A DNA stretch of 64,000 bases from Fibrobacter succinogenes (GCA_902791475.1 CADAWC010000014.1:16494-80493); one strand, 5' to 3'; counted from the stretch's first letter, positions 15,465 through 25,053 are shown. The notes: generated from the letters alone by a model not told the origin. A program made the numbers and translations.

Positions 15465-17909
15465 GATATAGACAAAAAATCACTCTCGGAAAGAGACATC
15501 ATAAGTAAGTTTATCTTGCCCAGCATAACGAATGCGGGGTGGAGCCTTGAATCGCAGGTTCGTGAAGAGGTGACTTTTACTGATGGCCGAATTTTTGTCA
15601 AAGGAAAAACGACCGTTCGTGGCGAACGAAAGCGCGCCGATATCATTCTTTCCTATAAGCAGAACTTGCCCATTGCCGTTATCGAAGCAAAGGACAACAA
15701 TCATTATATAAGTGATGGAATACAGCAGGCTCTTGCATACGCAGAAACTTTGGATATTCCTGTCGCCATCAGTAGTAATGGCGATGGATTTTCTATCCGT
15801 TACCGGAAGGGCTGCGGTCCCAAAAACGCAACTGGTGAATCCGTAGCCGTAGAAGAACGAGACTTGGAACATTTTCCGACTATCGATGAAATCTGGAATT
15901 GCTACAAGAGATACAAAGGTATCGACACGCCTGAAGTTGAATCCATTGCGACGCAGGATTATTTTGTTGAAAACGCAGATTACAAACCGCGTTATTATCA
16001 GCAAATCGCTATCAACCGTACAGTAGAGGCTATTGCCAAAGGACAAAACCGAATTCTTCTTGTCATGGCGACCGGCACAGGAAAAACCTTTACAGCGTTC
16101 CAGATTATTTGGCGTTTATGGAAAAGTGGTTGGACTAAGAATAAAGAACTTGGCAAGACTCCAAGAATCCTTTTTCTTGCAGACCGCGACAATTTGATTT
16201 CGCAAACCAAGCGTGGCGATTTTAAGCATTTCAAGGACAAGATGACTATTGTCCGCCATAAGAAAATTGATAAGGCTTATGAAATATACTTGGCCTTGTA
16301 TCAAGGGTTGACCAACTACGATGAAGATGACGATGCTTATAAGGAATTTTCACCAGACTTTTTTGATTTGGTCGTTGTTGACGAATGTCATCGTGGAAGT
16401 GCTGCCGACAATAGTGCATGGCGAAAAATTCTTGACTACTTCAAAAGTGCGACACACATTGGCTTGACCGCTACACCGAAAGAAACAAAAGACATTTCGT
16501 CTTCGGAATATTTCGGCGATCCGATTTACACATATTCTTTGAAGCAGGGAATTGATGATGGGTTCCTTGCTCCCTACAAAGTTTTGCGTGTAGGCATTGA
16601 CGTTGACTTAGAAGGTTGGCGTCCCGAAAAAGGCAAACGAGATAAAAGCGGAAACATCGTTGAAGATCGTGTTTATAACACGAAAGATTTTGACCGCAAT
16701 TTGGTGCTGGAAGACCGCACTCCAATTGTCGCTCGCAGAATTGTAGAATTCCTGACACAAAACGATCCGACAGCAAAAACCATCGTCTTCTGCATAGATC
16801 AAGAACATGCTAGCCGCATGCGTGATGAACTTTGGAAAGCCGCACCGCCAGAATGGGCCCAATTGTCTGATAGGTACATCATGAGGATTACCAGCGATGA
16901 TAAGGAAGGCAAACATGAACTGGATAATTTCAAGGATCCCGAAAAGCCTTATCCCGTTATTGCGGTAACATCGAAATTGTTGAGCACCGGTGCAGACACA
17001 AAGACTTGCAAACTCATCGTCCTAGAATCTAACATCGGTTCGATGACCGAGTTTAAACAGATTATCGGTCGTGGGACAAGAGTCTATGAAGACGATAACA
17101 AGTATTACTTCACGATTATGGATTTCCGTAATGTGACGAACTTGTTCTCTGACCCGGCATTCGACGGCGAAGCCATCCGCATCAAGGAAGTCAAGCCGAA
17201 CGACCCGATTCCTACGGACAATCAAACATCAGACGATACCCCTGAAGACTTGATTGACCCGGTTACAGGCGAGCCAGTCAGTTTCCCAGAACAGCCGACT
17301 TACCCGACACCCAATCCCACTGATGATAAAATCGCAGAAAAAAGAGAGAAAGTCTATGTGGCGGGTGTTTCGGTGTCTATCCTGAACGAACGTATGCAAT
17401 ACCTTGACCCGTCGGGCAAGCTGATTACGACTACGCTTCGCGAATTCACTCGTCAAGGCATATTGAATAAGTATCGTGACTTGCAAACCTTCCTGCAAGA
17501 ATGGAATGCTGCAGAAAAGAAAAAGGCGATTATCGAAGAACTGGAAAAACAGGGAATCATCGCCGAGAACTTGCAAGAAGAAATCAAAAAGGATTTGGAT
17601 ATTTTCGACCTCGTTTGCCATATTGCATACGACGCGCCTGCACTTACTCGCAAGGAACGTGCTGAGAATGTTCGCAAGCGTAATTGCTTTACCAAGTACG
17701 GCGACAAGGCTCGTGCAGTGCTCGAAGCACTGTTAGACAAGTATGCCGAAGAAGGAATCGACAATATCGAAGAAACCGCAGTCCTGAAAGTGGATCCGCT
17801 TTCTAAATTTGGAACCCCTGCCGAAATCATCAAGATGTTCGGTGGCAAGCAAGATTACATACAGGCAATACGCGACTTGGAAACAGAGATTTATAGAGGA
17901 GTAGCCTAA
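15462..17909 (+). CDS. hsdR: type I restriction enzyme, endonuclease/translocase subunit
   Basis: HsdR provides ATP-dependent translocation and cleavage in the type I complex with HsdM and HsdS. The 815-residue protein has an N-terminal nuclease core (Asp60 in KRADIIL and Glu75-Ala-Lys77 in VIEAKDNN), a superfamily 2 helicase with Walker A GTGKT (205-209), DECH (307-310), TATPKETK and QIIGRGTRV, and a helical C-terminus for contacts with HsdM. The layout resembles the EcoEI (type IB) branch. The gene has ordinary Fibrobacter composition. Its stop overlaps the hsdM start by one base. Confidence 0.93.
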   Translation: MDIDKKSLSERDIISKFILPSITNAGWSLESQVREEVTFTDGRIFVKGKTTVRGERKRADIILSYKQNLPIAVIEAKDNNHYISDGIQQALAYAETLDIPVAISSNGDGFSIRYRKGCGPKNATGESVAVEERDLEHFPTIDEIWNCYKRYKGIDTPEVESIATQDYFVENADYKPRYYQQIAINRTVEAIAKGQNRILLVMATGTGKTFTAFQIIWRLWKSGWTKNKELGKTPRILFLADRDNLISQTKRGDFKHFKDKMTIVRHKKIDKAYEIYLALYQGLTNYDEDDDAYKEFSPDFFDLVVVDECHRGSAADNSAWRKILDYFKSATHIGLTATPKETKDISSSEYFGDPIYTYSLKQGIDDGFLAPYKVLRVGIDVDLEGWRPEKGKRDKSGNIVEDRVYNTKDFDRNLVLEDRTPIVARRIVEFLTQNDPTAKTIVFCIDQEHASRMRDELWKAAPPEWAQLSDRYIMRITSDDKEGKHELDNFKDPEKPYPVIAVTSKLLSTGADTKTCKLIVLESNIGSMTEFKQIIGRGTRVYEDDNKYYFTIMDFRNVTNLFSDPAFDGEAIRIKEVKPNDPIPTDNQTSDDTPEDLIDPVTGEPVSFPEQPTYPTPNPTDDKIAEKREKVYVAGVSVSILNERMQYLDPSGKLITTTLREFTRQGILNKYRDLQTFLQEWNAAEKKKAIIEELEKQGIIAENLQEEIKKDLDIFDLVCHIAYDAPALTRKERAENVRKRNCFTKYGDKARAVLEALLDKYAEEGIDNIEETAVLKVDPLSKFGTPAEIIKMFGGKQDYIQAIRDLETEIYRGVA

Positions 17910-19336
17910 TGGCTGACATTGGTGGCATTATCAAGACTTTGCAGAACATCATGCGCAAGGACCAAGGTGTTTCTGGAGACGCTCAGCGAATTGAACAACT
18001 TGGCTGGATGATAACGCTCAAGATTATCGATGACAAAGATGCTGAAATGGAACTTTTGGAAGACGACTACAAATCGGTCATTCCCGAAAAGTTGCGTTGG
18101 CGAAATTGGGCTGCCGACAGCGAAGGCATTACGGGTGATGCATTGCAGAGTTTTGTTGATAATCAACTGATTCCCGGCTTAAAGAAGATTGATGTTTCTA
18201 CCGGCAACAAGCGCGCAATCCTGATTCGTGATATTTTTGACGGCATTAACAACTACATGAAAAACGGAACTATCATCCGTCAAGTAGTGAACAAGTTGAA
18301 TGAAATTGATTTCAATGTTTCCGAAGACCGTCATTTGTTTGGCGATATCTACGAAACTTTGTTGCGTGATTTGCAGAGTGCTGGCAACTACGGTGAATTT
18401 TATACTCCGCGAGCTATTACCGAAATCATGGCGGAAATCGTGAATCCGCGACTCGGCGAAAAGGTGCTCGACCCTGCTTGTGGAACGGGTGGCTTCTTGA
18501 CTTGTGCTATTGAAAACATCCGCAAGCAAGATGTGCATTCTGTAAAAGATCTCAAGACTTTGAACGAGACCATTCGTGGACAGGAATTCAAGCCGCTCCC
18601 GTTTATGCTATGCGTGACGAACTTGATTCTCCACGACATCGAAGTCCCGAATATTCTTTATACCGATAGCCTTAATCGCGAATACTCAAGTATCGGTGCT
18701 AAGGATCGTGTAGATGTAATTCTTGCAAATCCTCCTTTTGGTGCATCGGTCAGTGATGGCGTAGAAACCAATTATCCCGCATCTTTCCGCACTACGGAAT
18801 CTGCCGATCTGTTCTTGCTTTTGATAATGCGTTACCTCAAGGATGGTGGGCGAGCAGCAATCGTGTTGCCCGATGGTTCGCTCACCGGTGACGGTGTCAA
18901 GGAACGCATCCGCAAGGAATTTCTGACACAGTGCAATGTGCATACTATCGTGCGCTTGCCGAATTCCGTATTCCAGCCCTATGCCAGCGTGGCGACGAAC
19001 CTGCTCTTTTTTACCAAGGGCGAAAGCACCAAGGAAGTCTGGTATTATGAGCATAAATTGCCCGAAGGAATGAAGGCTTATTCCAAGACAAAGCCTATCC
19101 AGAAATCGGAATTTGAGCCCTTGAAAAAATGGTGGAACAAACGCAAGAAATCCGACGTGGCATGGAAAGTCTCGATAAAGACACTCGAAGAGACCGGCTA
19201 CAATCTCGACATCAAGAACCCCACTGTCCCCAAAGAAGAAGCGACCTACACGACCGCTGAATTGATGCAAAAGCTTCATGAATCCTTCAAGACGAGTGAA
19301 GAACTGTTGAATCAACTGAAAAAAGAATTGAAGTAA
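17909..19336 (+). CDS. hsdM: type I DNA methyltransferase subunit
   Basis: HsdM methylates adenine (N6) in the sequence recognised by HsdS. The 475-residue protein has the SAM-binding motif I DPACGTGG (188-195) and catalytic motif IV NPPFG (274-278), preceded by the GEFYTPRAI stretch typical of HsdM. Both motifs are intact, so it should be active. The ATG overlaps the hsdR stop (TAATG). Unusually, hsdS does not follow directly: a cyclase-like gene starts 15 bases after the hsdM stop and separates the two. Confidence 0.93.
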   Translation: MADIGGIIKTLQNIMRKDQGVSGDAQRIEQLGWMITLKIIDDKDAEMELLEDDYKSVIPEKLRWRNWAADSEGITGDALQSFVDNQLIPGLKKIDVSTGNKRAILIRDIFDGINNYMKNGTIIRQVVNKLNEIDFNVSEDRHLFGDIYETLLRDLQSAGNYGEFYTPRAITEIMAEIVNPRLGEKVLDPACGTGGFLTCAIENIRKQDVHSVKDLKTLNETIRGQEFKPLPFMLCVTNLILHDIEVPNILYTDSLNREYSSIGAKDRVDVILANPPFGASVSDGVETNYPASFRTTESADLFLLLIMRYLKDGGRAAIVLPDGSLTGDGVKERIRKEFLTQCNVHTIVRLPNSVFQPYASVATNLLFFTKGESTKEVWYYEHKLPEGMKAYSKTKPIQKSEFEPLKKWWNKRKKSDVAWKVSIKTLEETGYNLDIKNPTVPKEEATYTTAELMQKLHESFKTSEELLNQLKKELK

Positions 19337-19351
19337 AGTAGTGGGGATTGG

Positions 19352-20296
19352 ATGGAATTTTCTGAGTATTATGTTGCCTACTTTGATGTTTTAGGGTATA
19401 AGGAAAAGTTTAAAAAATCAGAAGATATATCTAAAAAGCTTGTTGAGGGGATTGAATCATCAATTGAAATGATGAAAAAAATTGTATTAATTCATAATAA
19501 TGCTTTTTATGAATTAACGGATGAAAAACTTAAGTTTGAATACAAAATTTTTTCAGACAATGTTCTTATTTGTTATAAGAATACGGAGAACCAATTATCA
19601 GAACTTGATATAGTTTCCTTTTTACGTTTAGTGGCGACTGTACAACGTGTATTTTTTGAAGGTTTTCACTTAATTGTCCGTGGAGGAATAACAAAAGGTC
19701 CTTTATATCTGACGAATGATTTAGTGGCCGGAAAAGCGTTGATTGATGTCGTTGAGCTTGAAAACACTGCTGTTTATCCAAGGATTGTTGTTGATAATTG
19801 TATTTTAAATGATTTGAAACCTAAAATACAACATGAATTTTTGAATAAGTTTGTTGAGACGTTTTACCAAGATTTGCTTATAAAAGATACTGATGGTAAG
19901 TCATTTTTGAATTATATCATTGTTTATGACGCATGGGTCCCATTTCCAAAAGAAGGCTCGCAATCAGAGAGCGTAGAGAGTTTTGAAGAACTTCTAAAAC
20001 TAAATAAAGAATGTCGCCTTCGCATACCGACATATAATCCAGAGTGCCTTAAAGAAATTTCTGTAATTCTAAGAAAGCATAAAGATTTTGTAGAAAAGAA
20101 CATAAATGATTTTAGCCAATCATCAAATGATGCGACAAAAGAAGCGAGTAGGTTGAAAACTCTGAAGAAATATCTGTGGTTGGCGTCATTCCATAATAAA
20201 ATTTGTGAAGGCATGTATAAAATGCCTCAATTAAAGATTCATTTAAAATCTGAATTTAATGAACAGACTTTGGCATTTGATGTGAGTGTAGGTTGA
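19352..20296 (+). CDS. class III nucleotide-cyclase-like protein inside the hsd operon
   Basis: The 314-residue protein has the outline of a divergent class III nucleotidyl cyclase. The first strand carries Asp12 in YFDVLGYK (compare FADIVGFT of classical cyclases), a second metal-type Asp69 is in FSDNVLI, a glycine turn GGITKG is at 111-116, and AGKALIDVVELENT followed by YPRIVV matches the substrate-side segment. Proteins of this DILGF type are seen in defence loci, and Pycsar pyrimidine cyclases are divergent members of the same fold. The C-terminal 150 residues are not recognised. The gene is AT-rich, unlike hsdM, and is embedded in the operon two bases before hsdS. Cyclase activity is a prediction. 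Confidence 0.6.
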   Translation: MEFSEYYVAYFDVLGYKEKFKKSEDISKKLVEGIESSIEMMKKIVLIHNNAFYELTDEKLKFEYKIFSDNVLICYKNTENQLSELDIVSFLRLVATVQRVFFEGFHLIVRGGITKGPLYLTNDLVAGKALIDVVELENTAVYPRIVVDNCILNDLKPKIQHEFLNKFVETFYQDLLIKDTDGKSFLNYIIVYDAWVPFPKEGSQSESVESFEELLKLNKECRLRIPTYNPECLKEISVILRKHKDFVEKNINDFSQSSNDATKEASRLKTLKKYLWLASFHNKICEGMYKMPQLKIHLKSEFNEQTLAFDVSVG

Positions 20297-20297
20297 T

Positions 20298-21599
20298 ATG
20301 AGCCTGTGGAAGAAAGTAAAGATTGGTGATGTATGCAAAATTGTTAAAGGTATGACAGGAATTGCGAGTGCGAAGCCTGGTGAATATCCCTTGGTCGTAA
20401 CAGCTGTTGAACGTAAAACTTGTTCGGATTATCAGTTCGATTGTGAAGCTGTATGCATCCCACTTGTATCTTCTAGCGGGCATGGAAAAAAGTCTTTGAA
20501 TAATGTCCATTATCAAAGCGGGAAATTTGCATTAGGCACAATTTTGTGTGCCGTTATTCCAAATGATCCAAAAGAATTGGATGCTCGTTATTTGCATCAA
20601 TATTTGCAGTTCTATAAAGATACAGTTCTAGTTCCTTTGATGAAAGGAGCTGCCAATGTTTCTCTTTCTATGAAGGATATTGCTACAGTAGAAATTCCGT
20701 TGCCACCAATAGAAAGACAACGAGAACTCTCCGCAATGTTTATCTCATTGCAAGAGAAAAGCCGACAACTTCGCGTCGAATCAGAAAAACAAATTGAATA
20801 CGCAAAACAACTCCGTGCGAGCATCCTGCAAGATGCAATAGAAGGCAAACTCACCGCAGATTGGCGTGAAAAACACCCCGTCAAAAAAGGCAACCCCGAC
20901 TACGACGCCGAAGTGTTAATCGAAAAAATCCTGCTTGAAAAACAAGAGAAAAGCAAGAAACAGAAGCCTCTCCCCGCTATAACCGAAGATGAAAAGCCCT
21001 TTGCAATCCCCACCGGCTGGAAATGGGTAAGGTTGGGTAATGTTTGCGATGGCTTTATGTATGGGACGAGTGCAAAATCATCAAATGAAGGGAAATGTCC
21101 TGTATTGCGAATGGGCAATATTCAAAATGGTAAAATTGATTGGGAAAAATTAGTTTATACAAACAACGACGAAGAAATAGAAAAATACGAACTAAAAAAA
21201 TTCGACCTGCTATTTAATAGAACAAATAGTCGCGAAATGGTTGGTAAGACTGCAATATTTGAATCTGAACAAAAAACAATCTATGCGGGGTATCTCGTAA
21301 AATTTCGACCAATTCTGTCTAATCCGTATTTTATAAATGATGTTCTTAATTCAAAAACTCATCGTGAATGGTGTAACGAAGTCAAAGCAGATGCCTTAGG
21401 ACAATCAAATATTAATGCTGAAAAATTGAAAAACTTTGTTACTCCACTTCCTCCCTTAGCAGAACAAGACGAAATCGTTGCCCATGTAGAAAAACACCTA
21501 GAAGCTATAACCCAATTCGAAACCCAAATCGCCACCCGCGAAACCCTCACCAAACAACTCATGCAAGGCCTCCTCAAAGACGCCTTCGAGGAGAAGTAA
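20298..21599 (+). CDS. hsdS: type I specificity subunit
   Basis: HsdS carries two target-recognition domains that set the DNA site for methylation and cleavage. The 433-residue protein shows the two-fold layout: TRD1 (about 1-140), a central helical spacer (about 145-205, ending in ASILQDAIEGKLTADWRE), TRD2 (about 235-385), and the closing helices with PLPPLAEQDEIVAHVEK. The matching PLPPIERQRELSAMF closes the first half. The two TRDs are AT-rich while the spacer and ends have normal composition, a mosaic expected from TRD exchange. It overlaps nothing and starts two bases after the cyclase-like gene. Confidence 0.9.
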   Translation: MSLWKKVKIGDVCKIVKGMTGIASAKPGEYPLVVTAVERKTCSDYQFDCEAVCIPLVSSSGHGKKSLNNVHYQSGKFALGTILCAVIPNDPKELDARYLHQYLQFYKDTVLVPLMKGAANVSLSMKDIATVEIPLPPIERQRELSAMFISLQEKSRQLRVESEKQIEYAKQLRASILQDAIEGKLTADWREKHPVKKGNPDYDAEVLIEKILLEKQEKSKKQKPLPAITEDEKPFAIPTGWKWVRLGNVCDGFMYGTSAKSSNEGKCPVLRMGNIQNGKIDWEKLVYTNNDEEIEKYELKKFDLLFNRTNSREMVGKTAIFESEQKTIYAGYLVKFRPILSNPYFINDVLNSKTHREWCNEVKADALGQSNINAEKLKNFVTPLPPLAEQDEIVAHVEKHLEAITQFETQIATRETLTKQLMQGLLKDAFEEK

Positions 21600-21602
21600 G
21601 AT

Positions 21603-23429
21603 ATGCTAAATGACATGGCATTTGATCTTGAAGAAGTGAAAAAAATAAAGTCAATTGTTGAGTCTATAGAAAAAGATGACAAAAATCCTTTTTTATTTTA
21701 CAAAAAGCTGATATCTGCGGTAAACAAAGCTGATTTTATACCTCGAAATAAAAAAAACGATTACAATGAAATTGAGAAAAAAAACAAGGCATATAAAGCA
21801 AATAGAGATTATTGCTTATTGTCATCAAAACAATTAAATGTTGTTGGATTTTATAAATCTGTTGAAGTTATTCAAATTTTTCTGATAGATAAAACAAAAG
21901 ATCAAAAAAATCCTATAGTAAGAAATATATATTCCCTGTTCACATATTGTGAAAAAGAATACGAATCAACCTTTTTCAAATATTTATCAAAAAAACTAAT
22001 TCCTATAAGTAAAGATTACTCAGTCGGAATATTGCAAGGAACCATAAAAATTTCTGAAGCGGATGAATGTTTTTTTAATATACAAAATGGGTCTCTTTTT
22101 ATAAACAAAGAACATTGTTTAATTTCTCCTAAACTATTCTTATTGCCCAAGAATTTTATACCTAAAAATAATACAAAAAATCCATCTATATTAAATAACA
22201 TTATAAAACCTAACTATTGGGGTGATTGTTATTTGATTGAATTTTTTGATGAAGAAAAAAATTTTTTTAATGACAATCCTAATTCTAGAAAATATATCGA
22301 AAAAATTTGCGACATTGTAAAAAATACACCGGAAATTAAAATTAATCTATCAAATGTAAGAGATCGGTTCGGCAACATCATTTTTCAATTTCCGATAACA
22401 ATTTACAACACGATTATAAACTCATTGAATGATTGCGTATCTGTTGAAATAGAAGGCGAAGCACACCCTTCATTGACAATCCCTAGAAATTTATTAATTA
22501 ATGTTAAAAATTCCTATGATGATTCTATAACCGGGGATGCCCTTTTAAAAGTTAGTGCATTGTCTTTTAACAAAAAAATTGAATTAGGAGATAATAAGAA
22601 TTTAGAAATTACTATAAGGGATCATGACTCTGGACTCCTTATACATAATGCGGTGTATATACCTATCGAATCAGCTGAAATATCAATGAATATGGGGGTT
22701 GCGAATCTTCCTCCAAGAATAATTATGGACAGAAGTGGGGCTGTTGTTTCAAAAACAGATTTTTTACTCCGTGACACTTTGGTTGTTGGAAAAAAAATGA
22801 ATCAATCATACGAAACATTTATTCGTGAGAGATCAGAAAATAATGATATTATTCGACATAGTGATGATTATTTGGTAGTATTAAAAGATGGAAGGGCTGA
22901 AGCACTGGAATTTATTGCAAAGAAAATAAATGGTTCTGGCATAAAAGAAATTTGTCTTTGGGATCCATATTTATCAGCAAAAGACATTATAGATTCTCTA
23001 TATTCAGAAAAAACCGGAGTTCCTTTCAGATGTATTACAAGCTATAAGAAGGCTAAATTAGTAAAAGATGGTGAACTTGTATCCGATCAAGATTCCATTA
23101 AATCTTTTTTAGAGTATAAACAGGATGTTATTGATGATTTTACAGCCTTATCAAATAATTTCTTTGTAAATCTAAAATTCCTCGCACAGCATGATACATA
23201 TGGTTGGGATTTTCATGACAGATTTTTGATTCTTATTCCAACTGAAGATACTCGGCTTCCTATTGTATATTCACTAGGAACATCTGTTAACATCTTGGGT
23301 AAAACCCACCATACAATTCAAAAGGTTACGAATCCAAACATAATTCTATATAACTTTGAAAAATTATGGGAAGAGTTGGACAACACCAATTGTCTTTTAA
23401 TTGAGTATAAGGATGGAGAATTAGTATGA
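21603..23429 (+). CDS. PLD-like protein, cargo gene of the hsd operon
   Basis: The 608-residue protein has an unrecognised N-terminal region of about 400 residues and a C-terminal phospholipase D-like half. Visible marks are ICLWDPYLSAKDII, then HDRFLILI (His538, Arg540 where Lys is usual), then SLGTSVNILGKTHHTI, equivalent to the HxK...GSxN core. One such core implies dimerisation if catalytic. I have an unverified impression of likeness to VPA1262-family proteins. It begins three bases after the hsdS stop, whose GAGGAG codons supply its ribosome-binding site, and overlaps the next gene by four bases. It is strongly AT-rich. PLD-like proteins accompany methylases in DISARM (DrmC), but equivalence is inference. 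Confidence 0.6.
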   Translation: MLNDMAFDLEEVKKIKSIVESIEKDDKNPFLFYKKLISAVNKADFIPRNKKNDYNEIEKKNKAYKANRDYCLLSSKQLNVVGFYKSVEVIQIFLIDKTKDQKNPIVRNIYSLFTYCEKEYESTFFKYLSKKLIPISKDYSVGILQGTIKISEADECFFNIQNGSLFINKEHCLISPKLFLLPKNFIPKNNTKNPSILNNIIKPNYWGDCYLIEFFDEEKNFFNDNPNSRKYIEKICDIVKNTPEIKINLSNVRDRFGNIIFQFPITIYNTIINSLNDCVSVEIEGEAHPSLTIPRNLLINVKNSYDDSITGDALLKVSALSFNKKIELGDNKNLEITIRDHDSGLLIHNAVYIPIESAEISMNMGVANLPPRIIMDRSGAVVSKTDFLLRDTLVVGKKMNQSYETFIRERSENNDIIRHSDDYLVVLKDGRAEALEFIAKKINGSGIKEICLWDPYLSAKDIIDSLYSEKTGVPFRCITSYKKAKLVKDGELVSDQDSIKSFLEYKQDVIDDFTALSNNFFVNLKFLAQHDTYGWDFHDRFLILIPTEDTRLPIVYSLGTSVNILGKTHHTIQKVTNPNIILYNFEKLWEELDNTNCLLIEYKDGELV

Positions 23430-24871
23430 TGATACGACAATTTCGCTGTTCAGAAATCAATATTTTATTTTGGAATCAAGATTTTTATAGATCTTTTAAG
23501 GATATTATTCATTTATATAATGAACAAAAGATAGAAAGTTCTTTTAAAGATGTTTGGAGCATATTAGAAGAAAAATTCTCTGTTCCTATAAATCAAACTG
23601 AATATAAAAAATTTCTAGCTGTATCAAAATCTTTATTTTACGAAGCAAACGCAGAAAGAAATGTAATAAAATTATTCATTGCTCTTGCCGTTGTTCATGC
23701 ATTAAAACAAGACATTCGTATTTTTTTTGAATTGGAAACATTGTCTAAGCCATTATTAGATGTCGTCAAAAATCTTTTGTCTAGCACACATTTTAGCTTT
23801 GGATTGGTAGCAGGTGCACCATATGGTGAAAGTAAAACAATTTCTCAATATGAAGAGGCTGTGAATCATAATGATGAAAAAGTAATTTTAAAAACAATGA
23901 ATCAATTAAAAAGTTCACCAAACTGTTTTGAACTTATAGATTGCACTTGGGGGTTATTTTTCAGATTTATATTTTTTGCCGAAAAGTCGTTTTTGTCAGA
24001 GTATTTAGAAAATGCCTCTTATGAAGACGTCGAGATAGCTCTTTATTCTTTACGAGCTGATATTAAGGATGTTTTAGAAAATTACAATTACTCAAGTAAG
24101 GCATATCCCTTTTTAAGAGGCTTAAATTACCTATTTGATTTTGGTGATTTTTTTCATGAACAAATGCATTGTTTTCCATATTATGTAAATTTATTGGATG
24201 GCTTTATTGCAACAAATTCGGATCTGCTGTCATCTGTATTAGATTTTTTGTATATAAAAAATAAAAAAACATTTAATTTTACTTTAGGAGTTTGTGCGGC
24301 AAAAAATAAACGAAATTTTGATTTTTACATAGAAAATGCTGATTTTAGTATTGATTCTCTGAATTGTTTTTCAATGGGATTTATGTCTATAGGTCAATCA
24401 AAAGATTCTTTTATATCAAATGTATCGCTCTTTCTTGAAAAAATTTTAAATAAGATTTCTCCCACTCATATTAACGAAAATCTTGGTTGTCTTAGACTTT
24501 TGATGAATTACTATTCACTTTTAGGTACGTCTAAAAATAATTATTTGCAAAAATTAAAACAATATTCGGATAAGATAAAAGAATTACAAAATTCGTGGAG
24601 TTCGGAAGACTTAACAAAAGCATGGGTAGAACTATTTTATTGTTCTTTAGCAAATTACATTTTAAATTTTCAATATACCGAAAATGAATTACTTGATAAT
24701 ACTAGTGTGTTGTATGATAAAAGAAATTACTTAGAATATGACTCGTCTTCTATTGATTTAATAAGAAAAATGTTGCTTAACCCAAAAGAATTTAATGATG
24801 TTGAATTAATCCACTTGCAAGAGAAAAAAATATACAATCTAGCTAGTGGCTTAGTCAAGAATCCCCAGTGA
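23426..24871 (+). CDS. all-helical protein of unknown function, last gene of the hsd operon
   Basis: No domain is recognised in this 481-residue protein. It is rich in Phe, Leu, Asn and Lys, lacks signal peptide or membrane segments, and reads as a long series of amphipathic helices, possibly a HEAT- or TPR-like scaffold. Its ATG overlaps the stop of the PLD-like gene (ATGA), which indicates translational coupling and a joint function. Composition is as AT-rich as its partner. It ends the six-gene run, and a GC-rich inverted repeat follows. It could be a sensor or a platform for the PLD-like protein, but nothing in it proves this. Confidence 0.6.
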   Translation: MMIRQFRCSEINILFWNQDFYRSFKDIIHLYNEQKIESSFKDVWSILEEKFSVPINQTEYKKFLAVSKSLFYEANAERNVIKLFIALAVVHALKQDIRIFFELETLSKPLLDVVKNLLSSTHFSFGLVAGAPYGESKTISQYEEAVNHNDEKVILKTMNQLKSSPNCFELIDCTWGLFFRFIFFAEKSFLSEYLENASYEDVEIALYSLRADIKDVLENYNYSSKAYPFLRGLNYLFDFGDFFHEQMHCFPYYVNLLDGFIATNSDLLSSVLDFLYIKNKKTFNFTLGVCAAKNKRNFDFYIENADFSIDSLNCFSMGFMSIGQSKDSFISNVSLFLEKILNKISPTHINENLGCLRLLMNYYSLLGTSKNNYLQKLKQYSDKIKELQNSWSSEDLTKAWVELFYCSLANYILNFQYTENELLDNTSVLYDKRNYLEYDSSSIDLIRKMLLNPKEFNDVELIHLQEKKIYNLASGLVKNPQ

Positions 24872-24896
24872 GCATTTCAAAGGGCTTTCATGGTTT

Positions 24897-24956
24897 TAAC
24901 CTTCCCCCTTAGGAGAACGGAATGCGAGCAACAAGGTGCGAGCGAGGGGGAGGCTT
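24897..24956. terminator. GC-rich inverted repeat after the hsd operon
   Basis: CCTTCCCCC and GGGGGAGG can pair across about 35 bases in an otherwise AT-rich gap. A clear T-run does not follow directly, so it may be an atypical terminator or a repeat remnant. The rest of the 182-base gap holds a TATATTTAA box near 25008 that could be the promoter of the next gene. Confidence 0.4.
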
Positions 24957-25053
24957 TCCCCTTCGAAAATCCTAAAATGTCAATTTATGTCTTGGCAAGA
25001 ATGTATATTTAATGGGATGACGGATTAACTTTAAGGACAAGAGGAAAAAGCGG

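Noticed and set aside
21603..24871. DISARM system
   Set aside because: A PLD-like gene next to a methylase recalls drmC, but drmA, drmB and drmD-type genes are absent and the methylase is a standard HsdM.
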